From Clostridia bacterium (GTDB taxonomy: Bacteria > Bacillota > Clostridia > Oscillospirales > QAKW01): DNA of 64,000 nucleotides. The stretch is from NCBI GenBank assembly GCA_017464525.1, contig JAFTZM010000005.1, positions 28,201-92,200 on the forward strand, given 5' to 3'. Of the stretch, positions 24,131 to 34,193 are shown piece by piece; position 1 is the first letter of the stretch, and every line of letters begins with the position of its first letter. The notes beneath the pieces were generated by a model that saw only the letters and a list, made by a program, of their open reading frames with translations, did not search any database and was not told the origin of the DNA. A program made the position numbers and the translations under genes.

Positions 24131-26218
24131 ATGGAGATTGCTCTTCCAAAATTAGGCAAAGCTGCTATTCCTTTAAAACATTTTCCCACTCGCTGCCATG
24201 CATTTATTTTTCGGGCCTGCGAGTATGTTCCTTACTCAAAAATTGCAGAAATTCTTGGTGTTGAGGAGCAAAAGGTGCGTCAGGCAGCTGCAGAGATGGG
24301 TCTGCCGGACTATGATCCAGGGAATCTATGGCTTACAAAAGGGTATATCACTATTATTAGAAGATTGTGGAATTTGCTGCCTTATGAGCAGCTTTTGCAA
24401 TTGCTGGATATGGATGCGCATACCTTTGCTGTTCTTTTGCGTGAGGATGATTTTCTGGATGTAAAGCTTGCCGATAAACCGGTCTGTGCGCCGGTGACCT
24501 GGCAGGAGCCGGATTCCGAGCAAAAGAAAAGATTGGCTGAAATCAAGAAGATCATGGAGGATCTGGAACTTTCCGGTGTGGAGCCTTTCAATTTCAATTT
24601 TGATGTGCCGGAATTGAAATTTCATGGCAAAGCAGTTTTTGATACACGGATGATCTATTCCTTTTCCGGATTGTATCAGAATGCTTTTGAGGTGGATAGC
24701 GGCGTATATTGCCCCGATGAGATGCTGGAGGCGTACAGCAAGCTGGGTGTAAACGGAGTGTGGACACAGGGGGTGTTATACCTACTCACAGAATTTCCCT
24801 TTGCACCGGAGCTTTCAGCCGGTTATGAGAAGCGTATTGCCCGTATGCGGGATTTTGCTGATCGTTTGGATCGGTATGGAATGAAATTGTATCTGTATAT
24901 CAATGAACCTCGTTCTATGCCTGAGTCATTTTATAATAAATTTCCTCATCTACGCGGGCATAGTCCGAAGTCTGATAAGGTGTGTCTTTGCACTTCGACC
25001 CGGGAGGTGCAGGATTATTTAAAAAATGGGATCGAAGCGCTCTGCAGGGCGGTCCCAAAACTCGGTGGCTTTTTTACGATCACCCGTTCCGAGAATCCTA
25101 CCAACTGTTATTCTCATTCGCTTCCTCCTGACCGTGCCAATAAACCCTGCACTTGTTCTCGCTGCAGTAAACGTTCTATGGGCGAGGTGATTGGTGAGGT
25201 GATCGGCTGTATCGCCGAAGGTGCTCATCGGGTGAGCGATAAAATCAAGGTGATGGCTTGGAGCTGGGCTTGGGGCGAAGATAACGCTGAGATCATTCGC
25301 CATCTTCCTAAAGATGTTGTTTTGCTCAGCCAAAGCGAACTGGCAGTTCCCTTTAATATAGGCGGAGTAGAGGGAACGGTCGTTGATTATTCCATGAGCA
25401 TCCCCGGCCCTGGGGAGCGTGCAAAAACGGAATGGAAGCTTGCCAAAGAGTGCGGTCTGGAAATCGGTGCAAAGGTTCAGATCAATACCACTTGGGAGTG
25501 CTCGACTGTGCCTGCCATGCCCGTATATCCGTCTATCGAAAGGCATATCTCGGATATTAAAAATGAAGGGGTGCAGCATCTTCTTTTGAGCTGGACCTTA
25601 GGTGGTTACCCCGGAAAAAGCATTGCTTATGCGGCAAAATATTTTTATGATAAATGTGAATTTCCGGCGGAAAATGAAACAGAGAAAAAAGCTGCGGAGA
25701 TCTTTTCTCAGGCATTCAAAGAATTTCCCTTCCATATTAAAACGCTGTATCGAGGCCCGCAGAATGCAGGCCCTTCAACGTTGCTTTTTGATGAGCCGAC
25801 AGGCTATGAGTCCACCATGACCTGTTTTGCCTACGATGACCTTGAGCATTGGTGCTCGATTTATCCGGTGGATGTGTTTGAGGCTCAGTTTGCAAAGCTT
25901 TGCTCCAAGTGGGAGGAGGGCCTTGAATTGCTGGCTGCTGAACCCGAAACAGAAACCGTCATCATGGCGCAGGCGGCATATTGTTTATTTAAGGCAAGTT
26001 TGAATCAGATTCGGTTTATTCGTGCCCGTGATTCGGGGGAGGCTGCTGTAATGCTTTCTGCTGCCCGGGAAGAACTTGCCATTACTGAAAAAATGCTTGC
26101 TCTGATGAATAACAATGCTGCTATCGGTTTCGAAGCGGCAAACCACTATTATTTTTCCAAGGGCCAGCTGGCGGAAAAGATCCTAAACTGTAAATATTTA
26201 ATCGAAAAATACAATTGA
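24131..26218 (+). CDS. Predicted TIM-barrel glycoside-hydrolase-like protein with N-terminal HTH-like segment
   Basis: 695 aa, not a family I can name. Residues about 30-60 (YVPYSKIAEILGVEEQKVRQAAAEMG) resemble a helix-turn-helix. From about 165 it reads like a (beta/alpha)8 hydrolase: KLGVNGVWTQGVLY, ADRLDRYGMKLYLYINEPRS, KLGGFFTITRSEN, KIKVMAWSWAWG, LLLSWTLGGYPG. A Cys-rich turn KPCTCSRCSKR lies near residue 340. The C-terminal 150 residues are helical. No signal peptide. It is followed 49 nt later by a GH78 rhamnosidase, so it probably acts on plant glycans or rhamnosides imported into the cell. Catalytic residues are not assignable by eye. Confidence 0.55.
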   Translation: MEIALPKLGKAAIPLKHFPTRCHAFIFRACEYVPYSKIAEILGVEEQKVRQAAAEMGLPDYDPGNLWLTKGYITIIRRLWNLLPYEQLLQLLDMDAHTFAVLLREDDFLDVKLADKPVCAPVTWQEPDSEQKKRLAEIKKIMEDLELSGVEPFNFNFDVPELKFHGKAVFDTRMIYSFSGLYQNAFEVDSGVYCPDEMLEAYSKLGVNGVWTQGVLYLLTEFPFAPELSAGYEKRIARMRDFADRLDRYGMKLYLYINEPRSMPESFYNKFPHLRGHSPKSDKVCLCTSTREVQDYLKNGIEALCRAVPKLGGFFTITRSENPTNCYSHSLPPDRANKPCTCSRCSKRSMGEVIGEVIGCIAEGAHRVSDKIKVMAWSWAWGEDNAEIIRHLPKDVVLLSQSELAVPFNIGGVEGTVVDYSMSIPGPGERAKTEWKLAKECGLEIGAKVQINTTWECSTVPAMPVYPSIERHISDIKNEGVQHLLLSWTLGGYPGKSIAYAAKYFYDKCEFPAENETEKKAAEIFSQAFKEFPFHIKTLYRGPQNAGPSTLLFDEPTGYESTMTCFAYDDLEHWCSIYPVDVFEAQFAKLCSKWEEGLELLAAEPETETVIMAQAAYCLFKASLNQIRFIRARDSGEAAVMLSAAREELAITEKMLALMNNNAAIGFEAANHYYFSKGQLAEKILNCKYLIEKYN

Positions 26219-26267
26219 TATTTAAAATATTATTGAGTATAATGGTGCCAAAAGGAGGCGGTGGAGC

Positions 26268-28322
26268 ATGATGTTAGACCGTGCAAATTGGATCTGGTTA
26301 TCCGATTGTAATGAAGTGAATTCCTATGTGGATTTTAAGCGTAATTTTAAATTGGAAAAAGATCGGTCCGTTGAAATTGAGATCAGTGTAGACGGTAACT
26401 ATGCGCTGTATCTGAATGACGTGTTTGTGAACAGCGGGCAGTATCCCGATTATCCGGAATATAAGGTTTATGATCGCCTGGATCTTTCCGGCGTTGCAAA
26501 GGAAGGGGATAATGAACTTTTGATTCGGGTTTGGTGGCCGGGAAAGGATCATTTTTCCTATCGTGTAGAGCAGCCGGGGCTTTTATATGCAGTTTTCAGT
26601 GGGGAAGAGGTTCTTGCTTTGAGCGATCGGAGCACGCAAGCCGCTTTGAACTGTGCTTTTCAAAATGGGGATATCTATTGTTTGACCGGTCAGCTGGGAT
26701 ACGGCTTTTCCTATGATGCCCGCAATGAGGGCGACGAAATTTTTGAGCCCGCCTGCATCGTGGAAAAAGGGGTAACATTATATCCTCGACCCATCAAAAA
26801 AGTGGATATTGGCGCTCGGGCTTGCTCAAAACTGATCAATTACGGCACATTTTCGGAGCGTCCCTGGGAATTTCCGGGGGAGCGGATGCAGTATGCTGCC
26901 CTTTCGGCAAAATACTGGGGCCCGGAAAGCGTTTGGAACGGAGAGTCCGGCACCATCTTTTCTGCGCCGGGGGACGATGGTATTTACCTGATCTTTGATC
27001 TTGGCTGCGAGCAGGTGGGGTTCGCCGATATCGAATTGGATCTTCCGGAGGATGCTTTGGTGCTTTGCGGCTACGGAGAGCATCTTTATGATTTGCGTGT
27101 ACGCACCTTTGTCGGAAGGCGAAATTTTGTTTTTTCATATCAGGGAAAGGCCGGAAAAAATCATTTCTTTATGCCGCTCCGTCGTTTGGGATTGCGGTAT
27201 CTGCAGCTGCACATTTATACACATTCTGTAAAGATGTATTATGCGGGAATTCGCCCCACGACCTATCCCTTGGCAGAGTATCCCATTGAGATCAAGGATC
27301 GGTTGCACCGTAAGATCTATGAGGTATGCATTCAAACGCTGCGGCATTGTATGCATGATCATTATGAGGACTCTCCTTGGCGGGAGCAGGGGCTTTATAC
27401 CATGGATTCCAGAAATGAGATGCTTTGCGGCTATGATATTTTCCATGAAACGGTATTTCCTAAGGCCTGCCTTCGCCTGATCGCTCTTTCGGTACGGGAG
27501 GATGGGCTTGCAGAGCTTTGCTCACCTGCCCGTGCTTCAATTACTATTCCGTCTTTTTCGGCGGCTTATTTGCTACAGCTATGGGACTATCTGGAATACA
27601 GCGGAGATCTTGATTTTATTCGTGAGATTCTTCCTTGTGCAGAAAAAATTGCAGAAGGATTTGTTAACCATATTGATCCTGAAACCGGCCTTTTGACCGC
27701 TTATACCGATAAGAAATACTGGAATTTTTATGAGTGGCAGGACGGTCTCAGCGGAAAGCACGGAGTGGAAGATTTGAATCTGCTGACCTATGATGCACCG
27801 CTTTGTGCATTTGTTTCTATGGCTTTTCAGGCCATGGAAAAAATATATCATGCTTTGGGTATGCAGGATCAGGCAGAGGCATATAAGGCATATTGGACTG
27901 CATTGAATCGCAAAACAGAAGAAACCTTCTGGAACGGAAAATGGTATAATACCTATAAAAATGTTCATTCCGGTACGCTTTCTCATGATTGCGAGCTGAC
28001 GCAGGCTTTAATGATCTGTTGCGGCGCCTGCCCGGAGAATAAGATCTCGGGGGTGCGTGAACTGCTGAAGGGCAAAGAAGCCTTGCTACCTGTTACCATT
28101 AGTTACAGTATCTTTAAGTATACAGCGATCATGACTGATCCTCAAAACTATGACTGGATGATGGATGATGTGGCGGAAATTTGGGGCAATATGCTTTTCA
28201 ATGGTGCTACGACCTTCTGGGAAACTGCAAAAGGTGCTTCTGATTTCCATAATGCGGGCAGCTTGTGCCATGGTTGGTCTGCAGTTCCTCTTCATCTTTA
28301 TCACAAATACGGCCGGCCATAA
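26268..28322 (+). CDS. GH78 alpha-L-rhamnosidase-like protein
   Basis: 684 aa. An N-terminal beta-sandwich (VEIEISVDGNYALYLNDVFVNSG, about 36-58) precedes the (alpha/alpha)6 barrel with EDSPWREQGLYTMDSRNEM near 366 (family motif EDCPHREQ-like, Glu/Arg/Glu retained), then SGDLDFIREIL, LTYDAPLCAFV and a late WETAKGASDFHNAGSLCHGWSAVP containing the general-acid Glu and the conserved HGWSA. It has no signal peptide, so it would release rhamnose from glycosides in the cytosol. Either of two adjacent ATG codons (26268, 26271) could start it; GGAGG is upstream. Ends in a terminator shared with asnS. Confidence 0.85.
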   Translation: MMLDRANWIWLSDCNEVNSYVDFKRNFKLEKDRSVEIEISVDGNYALYLNDVFVNSGQYPDYPEYKVYDRLDLSGVAKEGDNELLIRVWWPGKDHFSYRVEQPGLLYAVFSGEEVLALSDRSTQAALNCAFQNGDIYCLTGQLGYGFSYDARNEGDEIFEPACIVEKGVTLYPRPIKKVDIGARACSKLINYGTFSERPWEFPGERMQYAALSAKYWGPESVWNGESGTIFSAPGDDGIYLIFDLGCEQVGFADIELDLPEDALVLCGYGEHLYDLRVRTFVGRRNFVFSYQGKAGKNHFFMPLRRLGLRYLQLHIYTHSVKMYYAGIRPTTYPLAEYPIEIKDRLHRKIYEVCIQTLRHCMHDHYEDSPWREQGLYTMDSRNEMLCGYDIFHETVFPKACLRLIALSVREDGLAELCSPARASITIPSFSAAYLLQLWDYLEYSGDLDFIREILPCAEKIAEGFVNHIDPETGLLTAYTDKKYWNFYEWQDGLSGKHGVEDLNLLTYDAPLCAFVSMAFQAMEKIYHALGMQDQAEAYKAYWTALNRKTEETFWNGKWYNTYKNVHSGTLSHDCELTQALMICCGACPENKISGVRELLKGKEALLPVTISYSIFKYTAIMTDPQNYDWMMDDVAEIWGNMLFNGATTFWETAKGASDFHNAGSLCHGWSAVPLHLYHKYGRP

Positions 28323-28328
28323 AAACAA

Positions 28329-28358
28329 AAGGGACTCATTTGAGTCCCTTAATTTTTT
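28329..28358. terminator. Terminator between rhamnosidase and asnS
   Basis: AAGGGACTCA-TT-TGAGTCCCTT followed by AATTTTTT; convergent genes share it. Confidence 0.8.
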
Positions 28359-29748
28359 ACAGCTCGCAGTTATTAACGGTTCTGGGGAAGGGGATAACAT
28401 CGCGGATGTTGCCCATTCCGGTCAAATACATGACGCACCGCTCGAATCCAAGGCCAAAGCCCGCGTGGCGGGTGGAGCCGTACTTTCGCAGGTCCATATA
28501 GAAACCGTAATCTTCCTCGTTGAGGTTCAATTCCTGCAATCTTTTTTGCAGTAATTCATAGTTATCCTCACGCTGGCTGCCCCCGATGATCTCGCCGATA
28601 CCGGGAACCAAGCAGTCCATTGCAGCAACAGTCTTTCCGTCCTCGTTAAGCTTCATATAGAAAGCTTTGATCTCCTTGGGATAATCCGTTACAAATACAG
28701 GGCGCTTGAATACAACCTCGGTCAGGTAACGCTCATGCTCGGTCTGCAGATCACTGCCCCAATGAACAGGATAATCAAACTGATCATTGTTCTTTTCCAG
28801 AATTTCAATGGCTTCCGTATAGGTTACATGGCCAAAATCGTTTTCCAGAACGTTGTTCAGACGATCGATCAGGCCGGGATCGATAAATTGATTGAAAAAT
28901 TGCATCTCTTCCGGTGCATTTTCCATGACATAGCGAATAATATATTTCAGCATACTTTCTGCCAGGATCATATCATCCTTTAGATCGGCAAAGGCGATCT
29001 CGGGCTCGATCATCCAGAATTCAGCTGCATGGCGGGTCGTGTTAGAATTCTCTGCACGGAAGGTGGGACCGAAGGTGTAGATATTTTTAAAGGCTTGGGC
29101 GTAGGTTTCGCCGTTTAATTGGCCGGAAACGGTCAGATTTGTTACTTTATTGAAAAAGTCCTTGCTGTTATCGACTTTGCCGTCTTCTGTGAGGGGAAGA
29201 TTTTCAAGATCCAGGGTGGTGACCCGGAACATTTCGCCGGCACCTTCGCAGTCGCTGCCGGTAATCAAGGGAGTATGCACGTAAATAAAGTTACGTTCAT
29301 TGAAAAACTTATGGATGGCATAGGCTGCCAAGGAACGAACACGAAAAACAGCCTGGAAGGTATTGGTGCGGGCACGCAAATGAGGAATAGTGCGAAGATA
29401 TTCCAGACTATGGCGTTTTTTTTGCAGGGGATAATCCGGGGTAGAGGGGCCTTCCACTTCAACCTGATCTGCCTGGATCTCAAAGGGTTGCTTGGAATTG
29501 GGGGTTTCTACCAATGTTCCGGTCACCACCAGGGCGGTGCCTACATTAATTTTGGAAAGATCCGCAAAGTTATTCAGCTTATCGCTGTATACGACCTGCA
29601 GAGGCTCAAAAAAGGTGCCGTCGTTCAAAACCAGAAAACCGAAGTTTTTGGATCCGCGGTTGGAGCGTACCCAGCCTCCGACGGTTACAGTCTTACCGAT
29701 ATATTCTTCTTTGCTTCGAAAAAGACTTTTGATTTCTGTCAGTTTCAT
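28357..29748 (-). CDS. asnS: Asparaginyl-tRNA synthetase
   Basis: 463 aa, full length. It charges tRNA-Asn with Asn using ATP. The OB-fold anticodon-binding domain lies at about 15-105 ([24 protein letters not shown]) and the class II core follows: motif 2 [21 protein letters not shown], the [11 protein letters not shown] insertion, [16 protein letters not shown], and motif 3 [15 protein letters not shown]. The AsnRS-type insert and FRAENSNT separate it from AspRS. Monocistronic; no T-box is seen in its short leader. Confidence 0.96.
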   Translation of the reverse strand: MKLTEIKSLFRSKEEYIGKTVTVGGWVRSNRGSKNFGFLVLNDGTFFEPLQVVYSDKLNNFADLSKINVGTALVVTGTLVETPNSKQPFEIQADQVEVEGPSTPDYPLQKKRHSLEYLRTIPHLRARTNTFQAVFRVRSLAAYAIHKFFNERNFIYVHTPLITGSDCEGAGEMFRVTTLDLENLPLTEDGKVDNSKDFFNKVTNLTVSGQLNGETYAQAFKNIYTFGPTFRAENSNTTRHAAEFWMIEPEIAFADLKDDMILAESMLKYIIRYVMENAPEEMQFFNQFIDPGLIDRLNNVLENDFGHVTYTEAIEILEKNNDQFDYPVHWGSDLQTEHERYLTEVVFKRPVFVTDYPKEIKAFYMKLNEDGKTVAAMDCLVPGIGEIIGGSQREDNYELLQKRLQELNLNEEDYGFYMDLRKYGSTRHAGFGLGFERCVMYLTGMGNIRDVIPFPRTVNNCEL

Positions 29749-29782
29749 GAATATTTCCCTTCTTCGTCAAAATGATGCAGAT

Positions 29783-29811
29783 ATTGTAACATATTACTGA
29801 AAAAAATTCAA
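29783..29811 (-). promoter_or_regulatory. asnS promoter
   Basis: Minus-strand TTGAAT (29811-29806), 17 nt, TACAAT (29788-29783). Confidence 0.65.
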
Positions 29812-29856
29812 TCTTTATTTTATTTAAAGAAGTTTTTCGAATTACACATCTTTAAA

Positions 29857-29877
29857 TTGTCCTCTTCAGGAGGACAA
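29857..29877. promoter_or_regulatory. Short palindrome upstream of livK
   Basis: TTGTCCTC and GAGGACAA with a 5-nt centre, about 100 nt before the livK -35 box. It has no T-run, so it is more likely a protein-binding site than a terminator. Confidence 0.35.
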
Positions 29878-29975
29878 ATGTTGGTGATTTGCATAAAAAA
29901 TATTCATAAAACTGATCAATAATCCCACAGTTGTTGTTAATGTTAAACAAGATTTTGGGAATTGTTTTTCACTTC

Positions 29976-30004
29976 TTGAATTATTTTGCCAAAGGGAGTA
30001 TAAT
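29976..30004 (+). promoter_or_regulatory. livK operon promoter
   Basis: TTGAAT (29976-29981), 17 nt, TATAAT (29999-30004); AGGAGG precedes the livK ATG. Confidence 0.75.
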
Positions 30005-30038
30005 TTAATTATCATTCTACTATATAGGAGGATTTACC

Positions 30039-31223
30039 ATGAACAGAATGAAAAAAGTAATAGCTTTGGTTATGGTTCTGCTGCTTGCTTGTACGATGCT
30101 GGCAGGCTGTGGTTCCAACAGTGACGAAAAGGTCATCAAGATCGGTATTTTCGAGCCGGGCACTGGCGAGAATGCCGGCGGCGGTAAGCAGGAAGTACTT
30201 GGTATCCGCTATGCCCATTCTATGGTTCCCGAAGTTACCATCGGTGGCGAGACCTACAAGATCGAACTGGTTGAAGTAGATAATCAATCCGATCCTGCAA
30301 AGGCTCCTTCCGCTGCTCAGCAGTTGGTATCCAAGAAGGTATCTGTTGTTCTTGGTACATATGGCTCTGCCTGCGCCATTGCAGCCGGCTCCATTTTTGC
30401 TGATAACAAGATCCCCGCTATCGGTTGCTCCTGCACCAATCCCCAGGTAACTGCCGAGAATGATTACTATTTCCGTGTATGCTTCCTTGATCCCTTCCAG
30501 GGTACCGTTATGGCAAACCTGGCTTTGGAGCAGGGCTGCAAAAAGGTTGGTGTGTTGACTCAGGCCGGTGATGATTACTCTGTTGGTCTCGGTGCTTACT
30601 TTAAGGAAGCCTTTGAGAATGCCGGCGGTACTGTTGTGGAAGCCAGCTTCCAGACCGGTGAGACTGATTTCAGCGCCATCGTTTCCAACTTCGCTGATTG
30701 TGACGGTGTGTTCGCCCCCTCTTCCATTGAGACTGGTCCTCTGATCATCAAACAGATCCGTGCAGCTAACAAAAATTGCATCATCATGGGGAGTGATACC
30801 TGGGAGAACGGTAAAGTAATCGAGAACTCCGGCGATGCCGCTACCGATGTTTACTTCTCCACCTTCTTTGATGAGAACGATGAAAGCAATCCTGCCGGTA
30901 AGGATTTTGTTACCGGTTACAAGGCTTGGTTGAATGCCAGCAATGATAACCTGACCAACAATGGCGGCGACGATACTGTTGCAGCAGTTTCTGCTTTGGG
31001 TTATGATGCTTACATGGCTGCTATCGAGGCCATCAAGGCTGCTGATTCTGCAGACGGTACTGCTATTCGCGATGCTTTGAAGGGTGTTGAGATGGATGGC
31101 GTTACCGGTGCCCTTTCCTTTGATGAGAAGGGTGATGCCGAAAAGGATATGGCATACATCAAGACCATCGATGTTGCTACCGGCACCTTTAAGTTCCTGA
31201 AGACTCAGACCATCGCTGAGTAA
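30039..31223 (+). CDS. livK: Branched-chain amino acid ABC transporter substrate-binding lipoprotein
   Basis: 394 aa. A lipoprotein signal peptide ends in the lipobox LAGC (Cys about 24), so the mature protein is tethered outside the membrane. The Leu/Ile/Val-binding periplasmic fold follows: KIGIFEPGTGENA, YKIELVEVDNQSDPAKAPSAAQQLV, GTYGSACAIAAGSIF, QAGDDYSVGLGAYFKEAFE and GYDAYMAAIEAI. It captures branched-chain (or related) amino acids for LivHMGF. The hairpin after the gene probably makes its mRNA more abundant than the membrane components. Confidence 0.93.
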   Translation: MNRMKKVIALVMVLLLACTMLAGCGSNSDEKVIKIGIFEPGTGENAGGGKQEVLGIRYAHSMVPEVTIGGETYKIELVEVDNQSDPAKAPSAAQQLVSKKVSVVLGTYGSACAIAAGSIFADNKIPAIGCSCTNPQVTAENDYYFRVCFLDPFQGTVMANLALEQGCKKVGVLTQAGDDYSVGLGAYFKEAFENAGGTVVEASFQTGETDFSAIVSNFADCDGVFAPSSIETGPLIIKQIRAANKNCIIMGSDTWENGKVIENSGDAATDVYFSTFFDENDESNPAGKDFVTGYKAWLNASNDNLTNNGGDDTVAAVSALGYDAYMAAIEAIKAADSADGTAIRDALKGVEMDGVTGALSFDEKGDAEKDMAYIKTIDVATGTFKFLKTQTIAE

Positions 31224-31245
31224 TTTCACTTCTCGCTGATTTAAG

Positions 31246-31279
31246 GTAGTGGGGAGCCGCAAGCTCCCCGCTACTTTTT
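31246..31279 (+). terminator. Attenuating terminator between livK and livH
   Basis: GTAGTGGGGAGC pairs with GCTCCCCGCTAC (one T-G pair), loop CGCAA, then TTTTTA. It should reduce read-through into livHMGF. Confidence 0.78.
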
Positions 31280-31375
31280 AGCATTTCTATGGGACGGATG
31301 ATTGAAGCATTGGCTTGAAGCTCTTCGAGCCTGTGGTTCAGTCATTCGGCTGAAAACTATTTTGGAGGTTGCGTT

Positions 31376-32260
31376 ATGACGAACTATGTCCAGCTGCTGC
31401 TTTCGGGTATTGCAGTCGGCAGTCTGTATGCTTTGATCGCAATCGGCTATACCATGGTATACGGTATTTTGCGATTGATCAACTTCGCCCACGGCGATAT
31501 GTTTATGATGGCGGGTTTCTTTTTGATTTATATTGCTGCTGTCCCGCATATGCCCATCTGGGGCGCTTTGCTCCTTACGATCCTACTCACGGTAGTTTTG
31601 GGCTTTATGATCGAACGCTGCGCTTATAAGCCGCTTCGCTCTGCACCCAGAATGTCCGTTATGATTTCTGCCATCGGTGTTTCCTATTTGCTTCAAAACT
31701 TTGCTACATACTTTACCGGCGGCCTTGCGCAGGCTTATCCTGAAATTCCTCTGATCTCCAAGAAGATCGAGATTTTCGGTGTTTCCACAAAACTGATCAC
31801 CATCATTACACCGATTCTGACCATCGTCCTGGTTCTGGCGTTGGTTACTTTGATCAAGTTTACCAAGATCGGTATGGCGATGCGTGCAGTATCCAAGGAT
31901 TTTGAAACCTCTCAGCTGATGGGGATCAAGATCAACAGCGTTATCAGTATGACCTTTATCATCGGCTCTTTCCTCGCTGCTGTTGGATCCATCATGTATT
32001 TTTCCTATTATGAGCAGGTCAGCCCTACTATCGGCGCTATGCCCGGCCTGAAGGCTTTTGTGGCGGCAGTATTTGGCGGAATTGGTTCTATTCCGGGAGC
32101 TGTGATCGGCGCTTATATCATTGGTATTTGTGAAAACTTTATTAAGAGTTACCCTGTAATTGCTGATCTGAGCAATGCATTTACCTTTGTTCTTTTAATT
32201 GTTATTTTGATCTTTAAGCCGAACGGTCTGTTCGGAGAAAAACTTTCGGAGAAGGTGTAA
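31376..32260 (+). CDS. livH: Branched-chain amino acid ABC transporter permease LivH
   Basis: 294 aa, eight or so membrane segments. It begins with the family stretch QLLLSGIAVGSLYALIAIGYTMVYG and LRLINFAHGDMFM, has the EAA-like loop KFTKIGMAMRAVSKDFETSQLMG that contacts the ATPase, and ends with AAVFGGIGSIPGAVIGAYIIG. TTGGAGG precedes the ATG. It forms the membrane channel with LivM, whose gene starts 3 nt after its stop. Confidence 0.94.
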   Translation: MTNYVQLLLSGIAVGSLYALIAIGYTMVYGILRLINFAHGDMFMMAGFFLIYIAAVPHMPIWGALLLTILLTVVLGFMIERCAYKPLRSAPRMSVMISAIGVSYLLQNFATYFTGGLAQAYPEIPLISKKIEIFGVSTKLITIITPILTIVLVLALVTLIKFTKIGMAMRAVSKDFETSQLMGIKINSVISMTFIIGSFLAAVGSIMYFSYYEQVSPTIGAMPGLKAFVAAVFGGIGSIPGAVIGAYIIGICENFIKSYPVIADLSNAFTFVLLIVILIFKPNGLFGEKLSEKV

Positions 32261-32263
32261 GCG

Positions 32264-33349
32264 ATGAAAAAGAATACAAAAATTTTGGCATCGCTGATCC
32301 TTGCGGCGGTGTTCCTCGGTTTATTGATTTTTATTGATAATTCTTCCCTGAAGAATTCCATGCTTTCTACCTGCCTGCAAAAGGGTGCTATTTATGCTCT
32401 GGTTGCGGTTTCTATGAACCTGCTGAACGGGTTCACAGGCCTGTTCTCTTTAGGTCAGGCCGGCTTTATGCTGATCGGTGCATACACCTACGGTATTCTA
32501 ACCATTCCTGTTACCAGCCGTGGCTCTGTATACCAGTATTTTGACGGCGGTCTGGTTCAGTTCTCCATTCCCGTAATTCCTGCCATTATTTTGGCCGGTA
32601 TTATGGCAGCCTGCTTTGCGGCTTTGATCGGATTGCCTGTATTAAAGCTGAAAAGCGACTATCTGGCCATCGCTACTCTGGGATTTGCGGAAATTATCCG
32701 TGCATTGATCCAGTGGAAGCAGATCGCTCCCCTGACCAATGGATCTAATATGCTGCGAGCATTTCCTACCTATGATACGATCCTATTTCCTTTTATCATC
32801 TCTGCGATCTGTATTGCAATCATCGTATTACTGATCCGCTCCTCTTATGGACGTGCTTTTAAAGCGATCCGTGAAGATGAGATCGCTGCAGAAGCAATGG
32901 GTGTTAACCTTTTTAAGCATAAGATGATGAGTTTTGTGATCAGTTCCTTCTTTGCCGGCATCGGCGGTGCTTTATTGGCTATGTTCCAAGCCAGCGTGCA
33001 GGCGAAAGCCTTTACCTCTGCTATGACCTATGAGATCCTTTTGATCGTGGTGATCGGCGGTATTGGTTCTATTACCGGCAGTATTATTGCATCCTTCCTC
33101 TTTGTTGGCTGCATGGAGTGGTGGCTGCGTTTCCTGGATGAGGTTCATTATATCGGTGATTTTAAGGTTCCCTTCCTGCGCACCGGTTTCCGGATGGTGG
33201 TATTCTCCATCGTCATTATGATTATTGTTCTTTTCTGGCGTAAAGGTATTATGGGGAATAAAGAGTTTTCGTGGGATGCCATTGCAAAATTCTTTAAAGA
33301 TCCCTTTGGTCTTGTGAGTAAGAAAAAGAAGAAAGGGGAGGTAAAGTAA
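32264..33349 (+). CDS. livM: Branched-chain amino acid ABC transporter permease LivM
   Basis: 361 aa. Signature segments: YALVAVSMNLLNGFTGLFSLGQAGFMLIGAY, LKSDYLAIATLGFAEIIR, the EAA loop SSYGRAFKAIREDEIAAEAMGVN, and VVIGGIGSITGSIIASF. About nine membrane helices and a lysine-rich C-terminus (SKKKKKGEVK). It pairs with LivH; the livG start follows 1 nt after its stop. Confidence 0.94.
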   Translation: MKKNTKILASLILAAVFLGLLIFIDNSSLKNSMLSTCLQKGAIYALVAVSMNLLNGFTGLFSLGQAGFMLIGAYTYGILTIPVTSRGSVYQYFDGGLVQFSIPVIPAIILAGIMAACFAALIGLPVLKLKSDYLAIATLGFAEIIRALIQWKQIAPLTNGSNMLRAFPTYDTILFPFIISAICIAIIVLLIRSSYGRAFKAIREDEIAAEAMGVNLFKHKMMSFVISSFFAGIGGALLAMFQASVQAKAFTSAMTYEILLIVVIGGIGSITGSIIASFLFVGCMEWWLRFLDEVHYIGDFKVPFLRTGFRMVVFSIVIMIIVLFWRKGIMGNKEFSWDAIAKFFKDPFGLVSKKKKKGEVK

Positions 33350-33350
33350 A

Positions 33351-34193
33351 ATGGCAAATACTGTCCTTTCTATCGAAAATATTACGGTTCAGTTCGGCGG
33401 TGTCGTTGCGGTCAATAACCTGTCTATGCACGTGGACGAAGGGGAGATCGTTTCCCTGATCGGGCCAAACGGTGCCGGTAAAACCACCGCATTTAATGCA
33501 ATCACCGGCGTTTATCAAGCAACAAATGGTCGGGTCAGCTTTAATGACCGCGTGATCCTTGAAAGCCATCCTACCGGAAAAATGAGAAAGCTCTATGCCG
33601 GCGAGAACGCAGATCTGTATCATAAAATCATTAAGAATACCCCCGATAAAATAGCGAAGCTGGGCATGGGACGTACCTTTCAGAATATTCGCCTTTTTAA
33701 GGAACTTTCTGTTTTAGATAACGTGTTGATCGCAAAGCATATGCGGTTAAAGGGTAATCTCTTTACCGATACCTTTATGATCAATTATAAAGAGGAAAAG
33801 AAGATCCGGCAGGAGTGTCTGGAGCTGTTGAAGATCGTTGATCTTTATGATCTGCGGGATGAGGTGGCTTCTTCCTTGCCTTATGGTAAACAGCGTCATC
33901 TGGAAATCGCCCGTGCGTTAGCTACCGATCCTTCGTTGCTGTTGCTGGATGAGCCTGCTGCTGGCATGAACCCCCAGGAAACAGAGGAGCTTACTGCTCT
34001 GATCCGCAAACTTCGTGACGATTTTAAATTGACAGTTCTATTGATCGAACACCATATGAATCTGGTAATGGATATTTCCGACCGTATTTATGTGATCGAC
34101 TTCGGTAAACTGATCTCAACCGGTACTCCCGATATGGTTCAAAAGGATCAGCGGGTGATCGATGCATATTTGGGGGTGGCTGAAGATGAGTAA
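33351..34193 (+). CDS. livG: Branched-chain amino acid ABC transporter ATPase LivG
   Basis: 280 aa. Walker [10 protein letters not shown] (about 39-47), Q-loop [13 protein letters not shown], the signature [15 protein letters not shown] (a YGKQR variant of LSGGQ, normal for LivG), Walker [16 protein letters not shown] and the switch IEHHM. An insert of about 20 residues after Walker A ([22 protein letters not shown]) is longer than in E. coli LivG. The stop overlaps livF by 8 bp. Confidence 0.94.
   Translation: MANTVLSIENITVQFGGVVAVNNLSMHVDEGEIVSLIGPNGAGKTTAFNAITGVYQATNGRVSFNDRVILESHPTGKMRKLYAGENADLYHKIIKNTPDKIAKLGMGRTFQNIRLFKELSVLDNVLIAKHMRLKGNLFTDTFMINYKEEKKIRQECLELLKIVDLYDLRDEVASSLPYGKQRHLEIARALATDPSLLLLDEPAAGMNPQETEELTALIRKLRDDFKLTVLLIEHHMNLVMDISDRIYVIDFGKLISTGTPDMVQKDQRVIDAYLGVAEDE

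Noticed and set aside
29749..29860. T-box for asnS
   Set aside because: No TGGN box motif or terminator-antiterminator pair is seen upstream of asnS.
30012..31262. 416-codon open frame on the minus strand
   Set aside because: Opposite livK, which has a lipobox, promoter and family motifs; the shadow frame results from codon bias.
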